Assembly: GCA_002690755.1 (NCBI GenBank)
Contig: NZFT01000053.1
Coordinates: 1-8,913, forward strand
DNA: 8,913 nt
Direction: 5' to 3'
Source of the DNA: Phycisphaerae bacterium
GTDB lineage: Bacteria; Planctomycetota; Phycisphaerae; Phycisphaerales; SM1A02
In this document: positions 1-8,159 of the stretch, in pieces
Layout: each line of letters opens with the position of its first letter
Numbering within the stretch: position 1 is the first letter of the stretch
Translations under genes and position numbers: made by a program
Notes under the pieces: model-generated
The model's input: only the letters and a program-made list of their open reading frames with translations
Database searches by the model: none
Told to the model about the DNA's origin: nothing

Positions 1-1
1 G

Positions 2-610
2 CGCCTCCTCGAGAACCCCGACCTCGTCAAGACCATCCGGATCGTGGCCTACGAGCCCGCCTTCGGCATCATCGGCGATCCCGCGAAACGTGATCCCAAG
101 ACCCGCCAGAGCGCCGATCACTCCATGGTCTACATCGTTTCCACCCTGCTCCGGAAGGCCATCGACGCGGCTCGAGACACGGGCTCGGGCGTCATCGCCG
201 ACGGCAACGACGCCATGTGGAAGCAGCTCATCCTCACGCCCTACGATTTCGACGAACAGGCGGTCTTCCACCCCGAGACCAGGGCGCTGATGGAGAAGAT
301 CGAGTTCGCACACGGCGGGAAGGAATACGACGACAACTACCCGGACGGCATTCCCACCTCGGTGGTGATCGAGACGACCGACGGCCGCACCCTCGACTCC
401 GGACTCGTCATGTACCCGTCGGGTCACGCCCGGAACACGACCTGCGATCTCGAGGGCATCCTCGCCAACAAGGCCGAGGTGCTCGGCAGACTCGCGATGG
501 ACGATCCCGGTTCGGTGATCGATCGATTCCGGCGCGTCGACGATCTCTCCACCGCCGAGCTGGCGTCGATGAACGATTTCGGAATCAAGGATCACGGCCG
601 ATTCGAATGA
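2..610 (+). CDS. MmgE/PrpD family protein, probable 2-methylcitrate dehydratase (C-terminal part, 5' truncated)
   Basis: The frame is open from the window edge to a TGA at 608-610, giving 202 visible codons; the start lies upstream of the window. The segment AYEPAFGIIGDPAKRDPKTR followed by QSADHSMVYIV, then YPDGIPTSVVIET and the late motif YPSGHARNT, matches the C-terminal half of the MmgE/PrpD fold. In known members this family dehydrates 2-methylcitrate in the propionate-degrading methylcitrate cycle, or acts on related tricarboxylates, in the cytoplasm. Full-length relatives are about 450-500 residues, so somewhat under half is present. The GTG at 44 is internal, because homology-like sequence (RLLENPDLVKTIRI) continues in frame upstream of it. 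No other methylcitrate-cycle gene is visible, so the choice between PrpD proper and another MmgE/PrpD member stays open. The fbp gene converges on it after a 67-bp gap. Confidence 0.85.
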   Translation, partial: RLLENPDLVKTIRIVAYEPAFGIIGDPAKRDPKTRQSADHSMVYIVSTLLRKAIDAARDTGSGVIADGNDAMWKQLILTPYDFDEQAVFHPETRALMEKIEFAHGGKEYDDNYPDGIPTSVVIETTDGRTLDSGLVMYPSGHARNTTCDLEGILANKAEVLGRLAMDDPGSVIDRFRRVDDLSTAELASMNDFGIKDHGRFE

Positions 611-653
611 AGCCGCCGGAAGGGGCCGGTCGGAGGTTCGCACGGCCGATTCG
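593..653. repeat. 13-nt direct repeat flanking the prpD-like stop codon
   Basis: The 13-mer CACGGCCGATTCG occurs at 593-605, inside the last codons of the dehydratase gene, and again at 641-653 in the convergent intergenic gap, 48 bp apart. The second copy also sits in a small imperfect dyad (GCACG 640-644 with CGTGC 654-658, 9-nt loop). This could be a weak shared terminator region or a remnant of a local duplication. There is no T-run on either side. Confidence 0.4.
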
Positions 654-677
654 CGTGCCGCCGATGGTCACGACGGT

Positions 678-1670
678 TCAGATGAACTCGCGGACCTTCG
701 CAACCTCGGCGGGTGAACCGAGCAGCACCGGTACCCGCTGGTGGAGGCGTTCGGGCTGCACGTCCATGGTCCTCACGTCGCCCGAGTAGGAGACCCCGCC
801 GGCCTGCTCCAGGAGCATGGCCATCGGATTCGCCTCGTAGAGCAGACGGAGCTTTCCGTCGGGATTTTTGGCGGTCGGCGGATACAGGAAGATCCCACCC
901 CGGATCAGGGTCCGGTGGACGTCGGAGACCATCGATCCGATGTAGCGGCTGGTGTATCCAGACGAATGGGCGAACTGAAGGTATCGCTGGTACCCTTCCG
1001 GGAACGTCTCCGCGTTGGCCTCGTTGATCGAGTACGTCGTTCCGCTTTCGGGAATCCGCAGCTTCGTCCGGACTCGGAGGAACGATCCGATCGCCTGATC
1101 GAGGACGAACATGTCGACGCCGTCGCCGGTGGTGAGACATATGATGGTGCTCGAGCCGTAGAGGATGTATCCCGCGGCGACCTGCCTGGTACCGGGTTGG
1201 CAGACGGTCTTCTCGCCGTCCGCCTCCTTGGGATCGTTGACGGTGACTGAGAAGATGGTTCCCACACCGACGCACGAGTCGAGGTTGCTGGAGCCGTCGA
1301 GGGGGTCGAACAGCACGCAGTACTTCCCACCATCGCCCGACCGTCGGAGGATCCGCGGTTCCTCGTCCTCCTCGCTGGCCAGCACCGCGATCGACGCCCG
1401 GTCACCGAGACATCTCATGATGATCTCATTCGCGATCACGTCCATCTTCAACTGTTCCTCGCCCTGAACGTTCTCGGTGCCGTGGGCACCCAGCACGTCA
1501 TCGAGTCGCGCCCGCCGAACCTTGTTCGCGATCGTCTTTCCAGCGAGGGAGATGGCCGAGATGATCCACGAGAGATCCCCAGTCGCCCCGGGGTGCTTCG
1601 CCTCCTCGGCGAGCACGTGGGTCTGGAGGCTCATGAGATTCTGATGGACCAGGTCGTCGTCATGCTGCAT
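678..1670 (-). CDS. fbp: Class I fructose-1,6-bisphosphatase
   Basis: This 330-residue cytoplasmic enzyme hydrolyses fructose 1,6-bisphosphate to fructose 6-phosphate and phosphate, the committed step of gluconeogenesis. The class I signature is clear. LASEEDEEP (about 97-105) supplies a metal-binding Glu. FDPLDGSSNLD (121-131) is the diagnostic metal and phosphate motif with D122 and D125. SINEAN (214-219) and SRYIGSMVSDVHRTL (241-255) line the sugar-phosphate site, and LLYEANPMA (277-285) carries the last metal-binding Glu. Its length is typical of the family (about 330-340). The start ATG at 1668-1670 is the first in-frame Met, but the GAAGG upstream abuts it too closely to be a good ribosome site, so the start is moderately sure. 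The gene diverges from the thiolase gene and converges with the prpD-like gene, so it appears monocistronic. Confidence 0.97.
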   Translation of the reverse strand: MQHDDDLVHQNLMSLQTHVLAEEAKHPGATGDLSWIISAISLAGKTIANKVRRARLDDVLGAHGTENVQGEEQLKMDVIANEIIMRCLGDRASIAVLASEEDEEPRILRRSGDGGKYCVLFDPLDGSSNLDSCVGVGTIFSVTVNDPKEADGEKTVCQPGTRQVAAGYILYGSSTIICLTTGDGVDMFVLDQAIGSFLRVRTKLRIPESGTTYSINEANAETFPEGYQRYLQFAHSSGYTSRYIGSMVSDVHRTLIRGGIFLYPPTAKNPDGKLRLLYEANPMAMLLEQAGGVSYSGDVRTMDVQPERLHQRVPVLLGSPAEVAKVREFI

Positions 1671-1885
1671 GCCTTCATCATCGACCGGAATGGGAATCCC
1701 CTACAATCGGGTCTGGAAAGCGGATGCCCGTTTTTCAGGGCCCGAACCCGCCTTGGAGCACCCGATCGACGATCCAACCGGATTCGGCCGGGAACGGAGC
1801 ACGGCGGCTAGGATGTCGCCCCGTTCGGTCCGACACGCTCATCTTCGACTCGTCATCCCCACCCCTCAGGACTCGATTCCCTCCC
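1671..1885. promoter_or_regulatory. Divergent intergenic region between fbp and thiolase, with a possible -10 box
   Basis: This 215-bp gap must hold the promoters for fbp (leftward) and the thiolase (rightward). The only box-like match I see is TACAAT at 1702-1707 on the + strand (5 of 6 to the sigma70 -10), with a poor -35-like TCGACC at 1681-1686 at a short 15-bp spacing. TAGGAT at 1809-1814 is a second, weaker -10-like match with no -35 partner. No convincing operator or structured RNA was seen. Confidence 0.3.
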
Positions 1886-3070
1886 ATGAGCGACGCCCAT
1901 ACGCCCGTCATCATCGCCGCCCGCCGCACCCCCATCGGCCGCTTTCTCGGTGGCTTCGGCCGCGTCCCCGCGCCCGACCTCGGAGCCGTCGCGATCGGCG
2001 GCGTCATGAACGATGCCGGGCTCGATCCCGCCGCGGTCGAGGAGGTCTTCATGGGTTGCGTCCTCCAGGCGGGCGTCGGCCAGAATCCCGCCCGACAGGC
2101 CGCCTTGAAGGCGGGCATCCCCGACACGGTGACCGCGGTCACCGTCAACAAGGTCTGCGGTTCCGGACTCGAGGCGGTCATGCAGGCGGCCCGGGCGATC
2201 AAGGCCGGCGACATCGAGGTCGCGATCGCGGGTGGCATGGAGAACATGGATCTCGCCCCCCACTTCGCGAACGTCCGGGGCGGCGTCAAGTACGGTCCCG
2301 CGACCATGCAGGACCACATGGCCCACGACGGCCTGACCTGCGCCTTCGAAAAGTGGCCCATGGGCAACGCCGCGGAGTGGATCGCCGACGAATACGACAT
2401 CTCCCGAGACGAGCAGGATCGCTTCAGCGCCCAGAGCCACAACCGGGCCGAAGCCGCCTGGGAAGCCGGCCACTTCGAGGCTGAAGTGCTGCCGATGTCC
2501 GCGGAGCAGTGCAACGCCCGCGCCGGCGTGGAGAAGGACGAAGGCTTCCGACCCGGGAGCTCGTCCGATTCCCTCGCCAAGCTCCGACCCGCCTTCACGA
2601 AGGATGGCTCGGTCACCGCCGGCAACGCCAGTCAGATCTCCGCCGGTGCCGCCGCGGTCGTGGTCATGAGCCTCGCCAAGGCGAAGGAACTCGGCCTGTC
2701 GCCCATCGCGACGATCGTCGACTACAACACCGCGGGCGTGGAACCCAAGAAACTCTTCTTCGCGCCGGCGGTCGGCATCGAGGCCCTGCTCGCGAAGAAC
2801 GACGTCAAGGTCGACGACATCGATCTCTTCGAAATCAACGAGGCGTTTGCGGCCCAGGTGCTCGCGGACATCAAGCACCTCGGCGTGCCCGAAGACAAGC
2901 TCAACGTGTGTGGCGGCGGCATCGCACTCGGCCACCCCATCGGGGCCAGCGGCACCCGCGTGCTGGTCACCCTGCTTCATCAGCTCGGTCGGACCGGTGG
3001 CAAGCGCGGCGTGGCGAGCCTCTGCCTCGGCGGTGGCAATGCGGTCAGCATGATGGTCGAAATGGTCTGA
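1886..3070 (+). CDS. Thiolase II, acetyl-CoA C-acetyltransferase
   Basis: This 394-residue enzyme condenses two acetyl-CoA to acetoacetyl-CoA, or runs the reverse thiolysis. All thiolase landmarks are present: the nucleophilic Cys91 in VNKVCGSGLEAVM, the NEAFA motif (318-322), the catalytic His350 in GGGIALGHPIGASGTR, and the second active-site Cys380 in CLGGGNA. Length and spacing match the AtoB/PhaA/ThlA group. It could serve polyhydroxybutyrate, isoprenoid, short-chain fatty acid or degradative metabolism; no neighbouring phaB-like, HMG-CoA or beta-oxidation gene decides which. The ATG at 1886 was chosen because SDAHTPVIIAARRTPIGRF aligns with normal thiolase N-termini. An open frame upstream to 1724 encodes only low-complexity, non-thiolase residues. 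The Shine-Dalgarno is weak (AGGA at 1867-1870, 15 nt away). Confidence 0.95.
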   Translation: MSDAHTPVIIAARRTPIGRFLGGFGRVPAPDLGAVAIGGVMNDAGLDPAAVEEVFMGCVLQAGVGQNPARQAALKAGIPDTVTAVTVNKVCGSGLEAVMQAARAIKAGDIEVAIAGGMENMDLAPHFANVRGGVKYGPATMQDHMAHDGLTCAFEKWPMGNAAEWIADEYDISRDEQDRFSAQSHNRAEAAWEAGHFEAEVLPMSAEQCNARAGVEKDEGFRPGSSSDSLAKLRPAFTKDGSVTAGNASQISAGAAAVVVMSLAKAKELGLSPIATIVDYNTAGVEPKKLFFAPAVGIEALLAKNDVKVDDIDLFEINEAFAAQVLADIKHLGVPEDKLNVCGGGIALGHPIGASGTRVLVTLLHQLGRTGGKRGVASLCLGGGNAVSMMVEMV

Positions 3071-3109
3071 ACCCGGCCCGAGTGCCGCAGGACATTCGGA
3101 ACGCCGAAA

Positions 3110-3145
3110 ACGAGCCCCGAATCCGTCACCGGATTCGGGGCTCGT
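3110..3145 (-). terminator. Strong intrinsic terminator for the lipoprotein gene, in the convergent gap
   Basis: Positions 3111-3124 and 3131-3144 form a perfect 14-bp inverted repeat (CGAGCCCCGAATCC with GGATTCGGGGCTCG) around a 6-nt loop. One more A-T pair (3110/3145) can close it. On the minus strand the stem is followed at once by TTTT (complement of AAAA 3107-3110), the pattern of a Rho-independent terminator for the gene ending at 3175. On the plus strand no T-run follows, so it would stop thiolase transcription less well, although the hairpin may still protect that 3' end. Confidence 0.85.
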
Positions 3146-3174
3146 CGTGCGTCATTGCGGAAACTTCCGCGGAA

Positions 3175-4368
3175 TCAATCCTCGAGCACGATCACCCAAC
3201 CGTTCCAGTCGCGGGAGTTGTCCCAGCGATCCCAGACGAGGAGACGATCCCCGGGCCGAAGCGAGCGGCCGACCTGCCCACCATTCCTGCTCGAGGCGAG
3301 ATCCCGACTCATTCGGGACCGAACCGTCCCGGTACCGATCGAGTCGTCACTTACCCGACCACTGTCCCCCATCTGATAGACATGCGGGATCGAACCGTCG
3401 TTCCCGAGAACGAAGACGGTCCCGCCATTCGACGAGATCGGAAGGACCACCATATCGTCGTGCCGGAGCATCACGTAGTTCGCGTCGCATCTCGGGATCG
3501 TCGTCCCGTTCGCCGCCGCGGTCTTGAGACGCGCCGCGAGCCCCGCGATCATCGCGTCGGACGGCGGCGTCGCCCACTCGCCCTTGGCCTTGCACTTCGC
3601 GTGGATCGCCGCTCGGATGGTGTTCGCCTCGGGTGAGTCGATCTCGAATGAGAAACTCTTGGGCCTTCGGGCCTCTGCCTCCGCGGCCGCCTTCGCAGCC
3701 GCGGCCCGCTCCGCGGCGGCCTTCTCCGCGGCAGCCTGCTCCGCCGCGGCCTTCTCTGCTGCAGCCTTCTCTGCTGCGGCCTTCTCCGCCGCAGCCTTCT
3801 CCGCCGCGGCCTTCTCCGCCGCGGCCTTCTCCGCGGCGGCCTTCTCCGCCGCGGCCTTCTCCGCGGCGGCCTTCTCCGCTGCGGCCTTCTCCGCCGCGGC
3901 CTCCTCCGCCGCGGCCTTCTCCGCCGCAGCCTTCTCTGCCGTGGCCTTCTCTGCCGCAGCCTTTTCTGCCGCAGCCTTCTCCGCGGCAGCCTTCTCCGCC
4001 GCGGCCTGCTCCGCGGCAGCCTTCTCCGCGGCAGCCTGTTCCGCTGCAGCCTTCTCCGCCGCGGCCTGTTCCACGGCAGCGTCGGAATCCGACCCCGCTG
4101 CGGTCTCTCCACCGGAATCGTCCAACGACTCGGTGTCGGAATCAGTCGCTTCCGAAGTCGCCTCGTCGGTGGTCACCACCTCGTCCGACCCAGACTCGTC
4201 GTCACCCGCCGATGCCGACGCCTCTGAAGACTCCATGACTTCTGATTCGACCGGAGATGCGGGGGCTTCCGAGCTCGACTTTCGTTCGGCTGAACCACAA
4301 CCGGAGAGAAAGATCGCGAGCGCCGAGGCGGCGGCCAGATGTCGAATCGTTTCCTTCAGGTCAGACAT
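3175..4368 (-). CDS. Lipoprotein with acidic linker, 26-pentad Ala-rich (KAAAE) stalk and unrecognised C-terminal domain
   Basis: I do not recognise the family of this 397-residue protein. The N-terminus (1-23) is a signal peptide ending in the lipobox LSGC, with lipidated Cys24. Gly25 at +2 would allow export to the outer membrane under the enterobacterial sorting rule. Residues 25-100 are Ser/Glu/Asp/Thr-rich and probably disordered. Residues 101-230 are 26 consecutive pentads: 20 begin with Lys, 4 with Gln, 1 with Arg and 1 with Glu, nearly all followed by AAAE. They should form one long helix resembling the central region of TolA. Residues 235-397 form a separate domain with two Cys (C259, C294) that may pair, and it ends in a Trp-rich segment (LLVWDRWDNSRDWNGWVIVL). 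The ATG is supported by AAGGA at 4374-4378, 5 nt upstream. A role as a periplasmic spacer or cell-wall/envelope tether is inference from architecture only. Confidence 0.8.
   Translation of the reverse strand: MSDLKETIRHLAAASALAIFLSGCGSAERKSSSEAPASPVESEVMESSEASASAGDDESGSDEVVTTDEATSEATDSDTESLDDSGGETAAGSDSDAAVEQAAAEKAAAEQAAAEKAAAEQAAAEKAAAEKAAAEKAAAEKATAEKAAAEKAAAEEAAAEKAAAEKAAAEKAAAEKAAAEKAAAEKAAAEKAAAEKAAAEKAAAEKAAAEQAAAEKAAAERAAAAKAAAEAEARRPKSFSFEIDSPEANTIRAAIHAKCKAKGEWATPPSDAMIAGLAARLKTAAANGTTIPRCDANYVMLRHDDMVVLPISSNGGTVFVLGNDGSIPHVYQMGDSGRVSDDSIGTGTVRSRMSRDLASSRNGGQVGRSLRPGDRLLVWDRWDNSRDWNGWVIVLED
3679..4068 (-). repeat. In-frame 15-bp tandem repeat, 26 units, encoding [K/Q]AAAE
   Basis: The array comprises 26 units of 15 bp with no frame break, with coding-strand consensus AAGGCCGCGGCGGAG. 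Most differences are synonymous (GCC, GCG, GCT and GCA for Ala), while the protein pattern is nearly constant. The amino-acid exceptions are ATA in one unit (near residue 142), E for K at 156, R at 221 with a final A in place of E, and Q at 101, 111, 121 and 211. Positions 3811-3840 and 3841-3870 are an identical 30-bp tandem pair, which suggests recent slippage or unequal exchange. Confidence 0.95.
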
Positions 4369-4373
4369 GTTGA

Positions 4374-4378
4374 TCCTT
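4374..4378 (-). promoter_or_regulatory. Ribosome binding site of the lipoprotein gene
   Basis: On the minus strand AAGGA lies 5 nt before the ATG at 4368. This good Shine-Dalgarno match fixes the lipoprotein start. Confidence 0.7.
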
Positions 4379-4392
4379 GGTGAGGGTGTCGG

Positions 4393-4416
4393 TGATGATT
4401 CATCAGGGTGACCCTG
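4393..4416. promoter_or_regulatory. Two overlapping 13-bp dyads upstream of the lipoprotein gene
   Basis: TGATGATTCATCA (4393-4405; arms TGATGA/TCATCA about one base) overlaps CAGGGTGACCCTG (4404-4416; arms CAGGGT/ACCCTG about one base) by two bases. Both have perfect 6-bp arms. They sit 25-48 bp upstream of the lipoprotein ATG, in its expected 5' leader or promoter. They could be regulator binding sites or short RNA hairpins. No regulator gene lies in this window. Confidence 0.4.
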
Positions 4417-4530
4417 TCGAGACTACGTCGAGTCGGAGGATTTCGCGAATTCGGAATCGGAGAATCGGACTTCTGACGTTCCAAGCGGTGTTTCGATCGA
4501 AGCGGGAATCCACGAATTCGATTCGAATCA

Positions 4531-4547
4531 GATCGCGAGAAGCGATC
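4531..4547 (-). terminator. Weak hairpin after the ABC transporter gene
   Basis: GATCGC (4531-4536) and GCGATC (4542-4547) form a 6-bp stem around a 5-nt loop, 21 nt past the transporter stop on the minus strand. There is no following T-run, so termination is uncertain and some read-through into the lipoprotein gene is possible. Confidence 0.3.
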
Positions 4548-4567
4548 CCGGGCCGACTCGCCATCGA

Positions 4568-6415
4568 TCACCCGTCGACGACCATTCCCGTCTGCACCCG
4601 CCAGAGACCCGCATAGATCCCCGCCTCTCCGAGGAGTTCCTCGTGGGTGCCGGCCTCCACCACGCGTCCTCGATCGAGGACGTGGATGCGGGCCGCGTGC
4701 CGGACCGTGGACAGCCGATGGGCGATCACCACCGTGGTTCGATCGCGACAGATCGTCTGCAGCGATCGCTGGATCGCCGCCTCGGTCTCGTTGTCGACGC
4801 TCGCGGTCGCTTCGTCCAGCACCAGGATCGGCGCATCCTTCAAGACCGCCCGCGCCATCGCGATGCGCTGCCGCTGACCACCGGAGAGCTTCTGTCCCCG
4901 CTCCCCGACGATCGTGTCGTAACCGTCCGGCAGGTCGAGGATGAACTCGTGCGCCTCCGCGAGCCGGGCGGCCTCGATGATCCGTTCCGCCGGCGGTTCG
5001 TGCCATCCCGCCGGATCGTCCTCCGGCGCCGGCCAGCCGTAGGCGATGTTCTCCCGGACCGTTCCCTCGAACAGGTAGACGTCCTGGCTCACCAGCGAGA
5101 TCGCCCGTCGCAGATCCCGGAGTTCGAAGTCGCGCACGTCCTCGCCGTCGATTCGAACCGGACCGCCGGCGTCATCCGGGTCGTAGAACCGCAGCAGCAG
5201 TTTGATGAGCGTGCTTTTTCCCGCCCCGGTCGATCCGACGATCGCGGTGGTCGCACCTGCGGGAAGTTCGAGGTCGAGCCCGTCGAGGATCGGCGTTCCC
5301 GGAACGTACGAGAATCGAACGTTCTGGAATCGGAGTTCCCCCTCGATCGCGCCGATCGGAAGACGACGCGGGCCGTCCACGATGGTCGACTTCACCGCGA
5401 GCAGATCGAGCACCCGACGGGTCGAGGCCATCGCTCGCTGGTACTGGTCGAGGATCGCGCCGACCCGGGTGAACGGCCAGAGCAGGCGCTGGGTCAGGAA
5501 CACCAGCAGGCCGAAGGCCCCGACCGCGAGCCCGCCCTCGAGCGCGAGCCAGCCGCCGTAGAGCAACGTGACCAGGAACCCCGCCATGATCACCACGCGA
5601 ATGAGCGGACTGAAGGCGGCGCTGAGAACGATCGCCCGCCGATTCCGGGCGGCGTATTCCTCGCTCTCGGCCCCGACCCGCCGAAGCTCGGCGGACTCCG
5701 CCGTGAAACTCTTGACCGTCGCGATCCCGCTGATCGCATTGGCGAGCCTCGCGTTCAGATTGCCCACCTGAGCGCGAACTTCCGCGTATCGCGGCTCGAG
5801 CCGCTTCTGGAACCAGATCGACCCCAGGATCACCACGGGGACGGGAAGCATCGCCAGCCACGCCACCGACGGCGAGATCAGGAAGAACGCGACGGTCACC
5901 GTGGTGGCGGTCACCGCCAGCTGGATGATGTCGTTGGCCCCGCCATCGAGAAATCGCTCCAGCTGATTGACGTCGTCCGAGAGGATCGCGAGCAGTCCTC
6001 CGGTCGAGCGATCCTCGAACCAGCGGAGTTCGAGATCCTGCACGTGCCCGTAGACGTCGACCCTCGCCTCGTGCTGAATCGCCTGGGCGAGATTCCGCCA
6101 CGCCACGCCGTACAGCCACTCGAAGACCGACTCGAGGGACCAGATCATGACGGTCGCCGCCCCGAGCAGCAGAAGCTGATGGAACGGATCGGGGAAACCC
6201 AGTCGGGCGACCAGGGAGTCCTGCTTCTCGACCACCACGTCGATCGCCGCCCCGATGATGAACGGCGGCGCGAGGTCGAACAGCTTGTTGAGGATCGAAC
6301 AGGTCGTCGCCCAGCGGATTCGAGCCCGGAAAGGCCGGGCGTAGCGAAACAATCGAGGGAGCGGATGTCCCACCGGGGGCGACGAGGCGTTCGTTTCGGA
6401 CGTCGAGGAAATCAC
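4568..6415 (-). CDS. ABC-type exporter half-transporter (fused permease and ATPase, MsbA/multidrug type)
   Basis: This is a 615-residue type IV (MsbA/Sav1866-like) half-transporter, expected to act as a dimer in the inner membrane. The membrane domain fills about residues 30-325, with hydrophobic segments near 35-62, 80-105, 165-205 and 265-315. The ATPase domain follows from about 355: Walker [10 protein letters not shown] (394-402), Q-loop Q444, signature LSGGQ (510-514), Walker B ILVLDE with catalytic Glu535, and H-loop His566 in AHRLSTV. The ATPase looks fully competent. The substrate (lipid, peptide or drug) cannot be told from sequence. The start is GTG at 6413-6415; an in-frame TAG lies five codons upstream and no ATG occurs until about residue 90. 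A GTG at codon 15 is an alternative. No clear Shine-Dalgarno is seen. The gene lies 107 bp downstream of ahcY on the same strand. Confidence 0.95.
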   Translation of the reverse strand: MISSTSETNASSPPVGHPLPRLFRYARPFRARIRWATTCSILNKLFDLAPPFIIGAAIDVVVEKQDSLVARLGFPDPFHQLLLLGAATVMIWSLESVFEWLYGVAWRNLAQAIQHEARVDVYGHVQDLELRWFEDRSTGGLLAILSDDVNQLERFLDGGANDIIQLAVTATTVTVAFFLISPSVAWLAMLPVPVVILGSIWFQKRLEPRYAEVRAQVGNLNARLANAISGIATVKSFTAESAELRRVGAESEEYAARNRRAIVLSAAFSPLIRVVIMAGFLVTLLYGGWLALEGGLAVGAFGLLVFLTQRLLWPFTRVGAILDQYQRAMASTRRVLDLLAVKSTIVDGPRRLPIGAIEGELRFQNVRFSYVPGTPILDGLDLELPAGATTAIVGSTGAGKSTLIKLLLRFYDPDDAGGPVRIDGEDVRDFELRDLRRAISLVSQDVYLFEGTVRENIAYGWPAPEDDPAGWHEPPAERIIEAARLAEAHEFILDLPDGYDTIVGERGQKLSGGQRQRIAMARAVLKDAPILVLDEATASVDNETEAAIQRSLQTICRDRTTVVIAHRLSTVRHAARIHVLDRGRVVEAGTHEELLGEAGIYAGLWRVQTGMVVDG

Positions 6416-6462
6416 GTGCCGGCCAGTCTATCGGGTGCGGTCCACCGGTCCCGGAACGGACA

Positions 6463-6488
6463 CGACGCGAGCCCGTCGGCTCGCGTCG
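6463..6488 (-). terminator. GC-rich hairpin downstream of ahcY
   Basis: CGACGCGAGCC (6463-6473) and GGCTCGCGTCG (6478-6488) form a perfect 11-bp stem with a 4-nt loop (CGTC on the plus strand), 35 nt past the ahcY stop on the minus strand. There is no T-run, so it may be a weak or Rho-assisted terminator, or a 3'-end stabilising or attenuating hairpin ahead of the ABC transporter gene. Confidence 0.55.
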
Positions 6489-6522
6489 CGTCACGTCGCT
6501 CGATTTTCAGCCACCGCTGGAT

Positions 6523-8025
<1,503 letters not shown>

Positions 8026-8031
8026 GAGGAG

Positions 8032-8036
8032 TCTCC
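8032..8036 (-). promoter_or_regulatory. Ribosome binding site deciding the ahcY GTG start
   Basis: On the minus strand the leader ends CCCCGGAGACTCCTC immediately before GTG. GGAG is 7 nt from the GTG, an optimal spacing, against 16 nt from the in-frame ATG of codon 4. This favours GTG initiation. Confidence 0.6.
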
Positions 8037-8078
8037 GGGGAATGAGGTCGAAACGGGCGGCTGCGGACTGGAACGCAT

Positions 8079-8132
8079 GCTCGATTTTCGTAGTCTACGG
8101 GCCGAAGATGCACATTTCGAGCCCTCTGCATC
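8079..8132 (-). promoter_or_regulatory. Potentially structured ahcY 5' leader
   Basis: On the minus strand GATGCA (8132-8127) can pair with TGCATC (8112-8107), leaving the 14-nt loop GAGGGCTCGAAATG. Within that loop GGGCU can pair with GGCCC (8103-8099), giving an H-type pseudoknot. Alternatively the loop's GCTCGA (8122-8117) can pair with TCGAGC (8084-8079). These alternative pairings suit a regulatory leader, but 5-6-bp pairings of this kind also arise by chance in GC-rich DNA. It does not match the known SAH riboswitch core. Confidence 0.25.
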
Positions 8133-8142
8133 CATTTATCCG

Positions 8143-8156
8143 TTTGATGGATCAAA
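8143..8156. promoter_or_regulatory. 14-bp palindrome TTTGATGGATCAAA, candidate operator of ahcY
   Basis: Perfect 6-bp arms (TTTGAT/ATCAAA) surround a 2-bp centre, in an AT-rich island of an otherwise GC-rich gap. It begins 3 bp downstream of the candidate ahcY -10 box and would cover the expected transcription start, a typical repressor position. Methionine-cycle genes in other bacteria are controlled by SAH- or SAM-sensing regulators, but no regulator is encoded here. Confidence 0.5.
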
Positions 8157-8159
8157 TGA

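Noticed and set aside
44..46. GTG at 44 as the start of the prpD-like gene
   Set aside because: The frame stays open to the window edge with plausible protein sequence, and the family is far longer, so the gene is 5' truncated.
1724..1885. Upstream extension of the thiolase to an ATG at 1724
   Set aside because: The 54 extra residues are Ser/Pro/Arg-rich and unlike thiolase N-termini; the ATG at 1886 aligns with the family start.
3679..4068. CRISPR-like array
   Set aside because: The 15-bp units are directly adjacent with no spacers, and they keep the reading frame.
3524..4411. Long plus-strand open frame rich in AAFSAAAFS repeats
   Set aside because: It is the antisense reading of the 15-bp array. 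The opposite strand has a signal peptide, lipobox, ribosome site and terminator; this frame has none.
8089..8099. CGTAGTCTACG dyad in the ahcY leader
   Set aside because: Its 5-bp arms around one base cannot form a hairpin and are short enough to be chance; not called as an operator.
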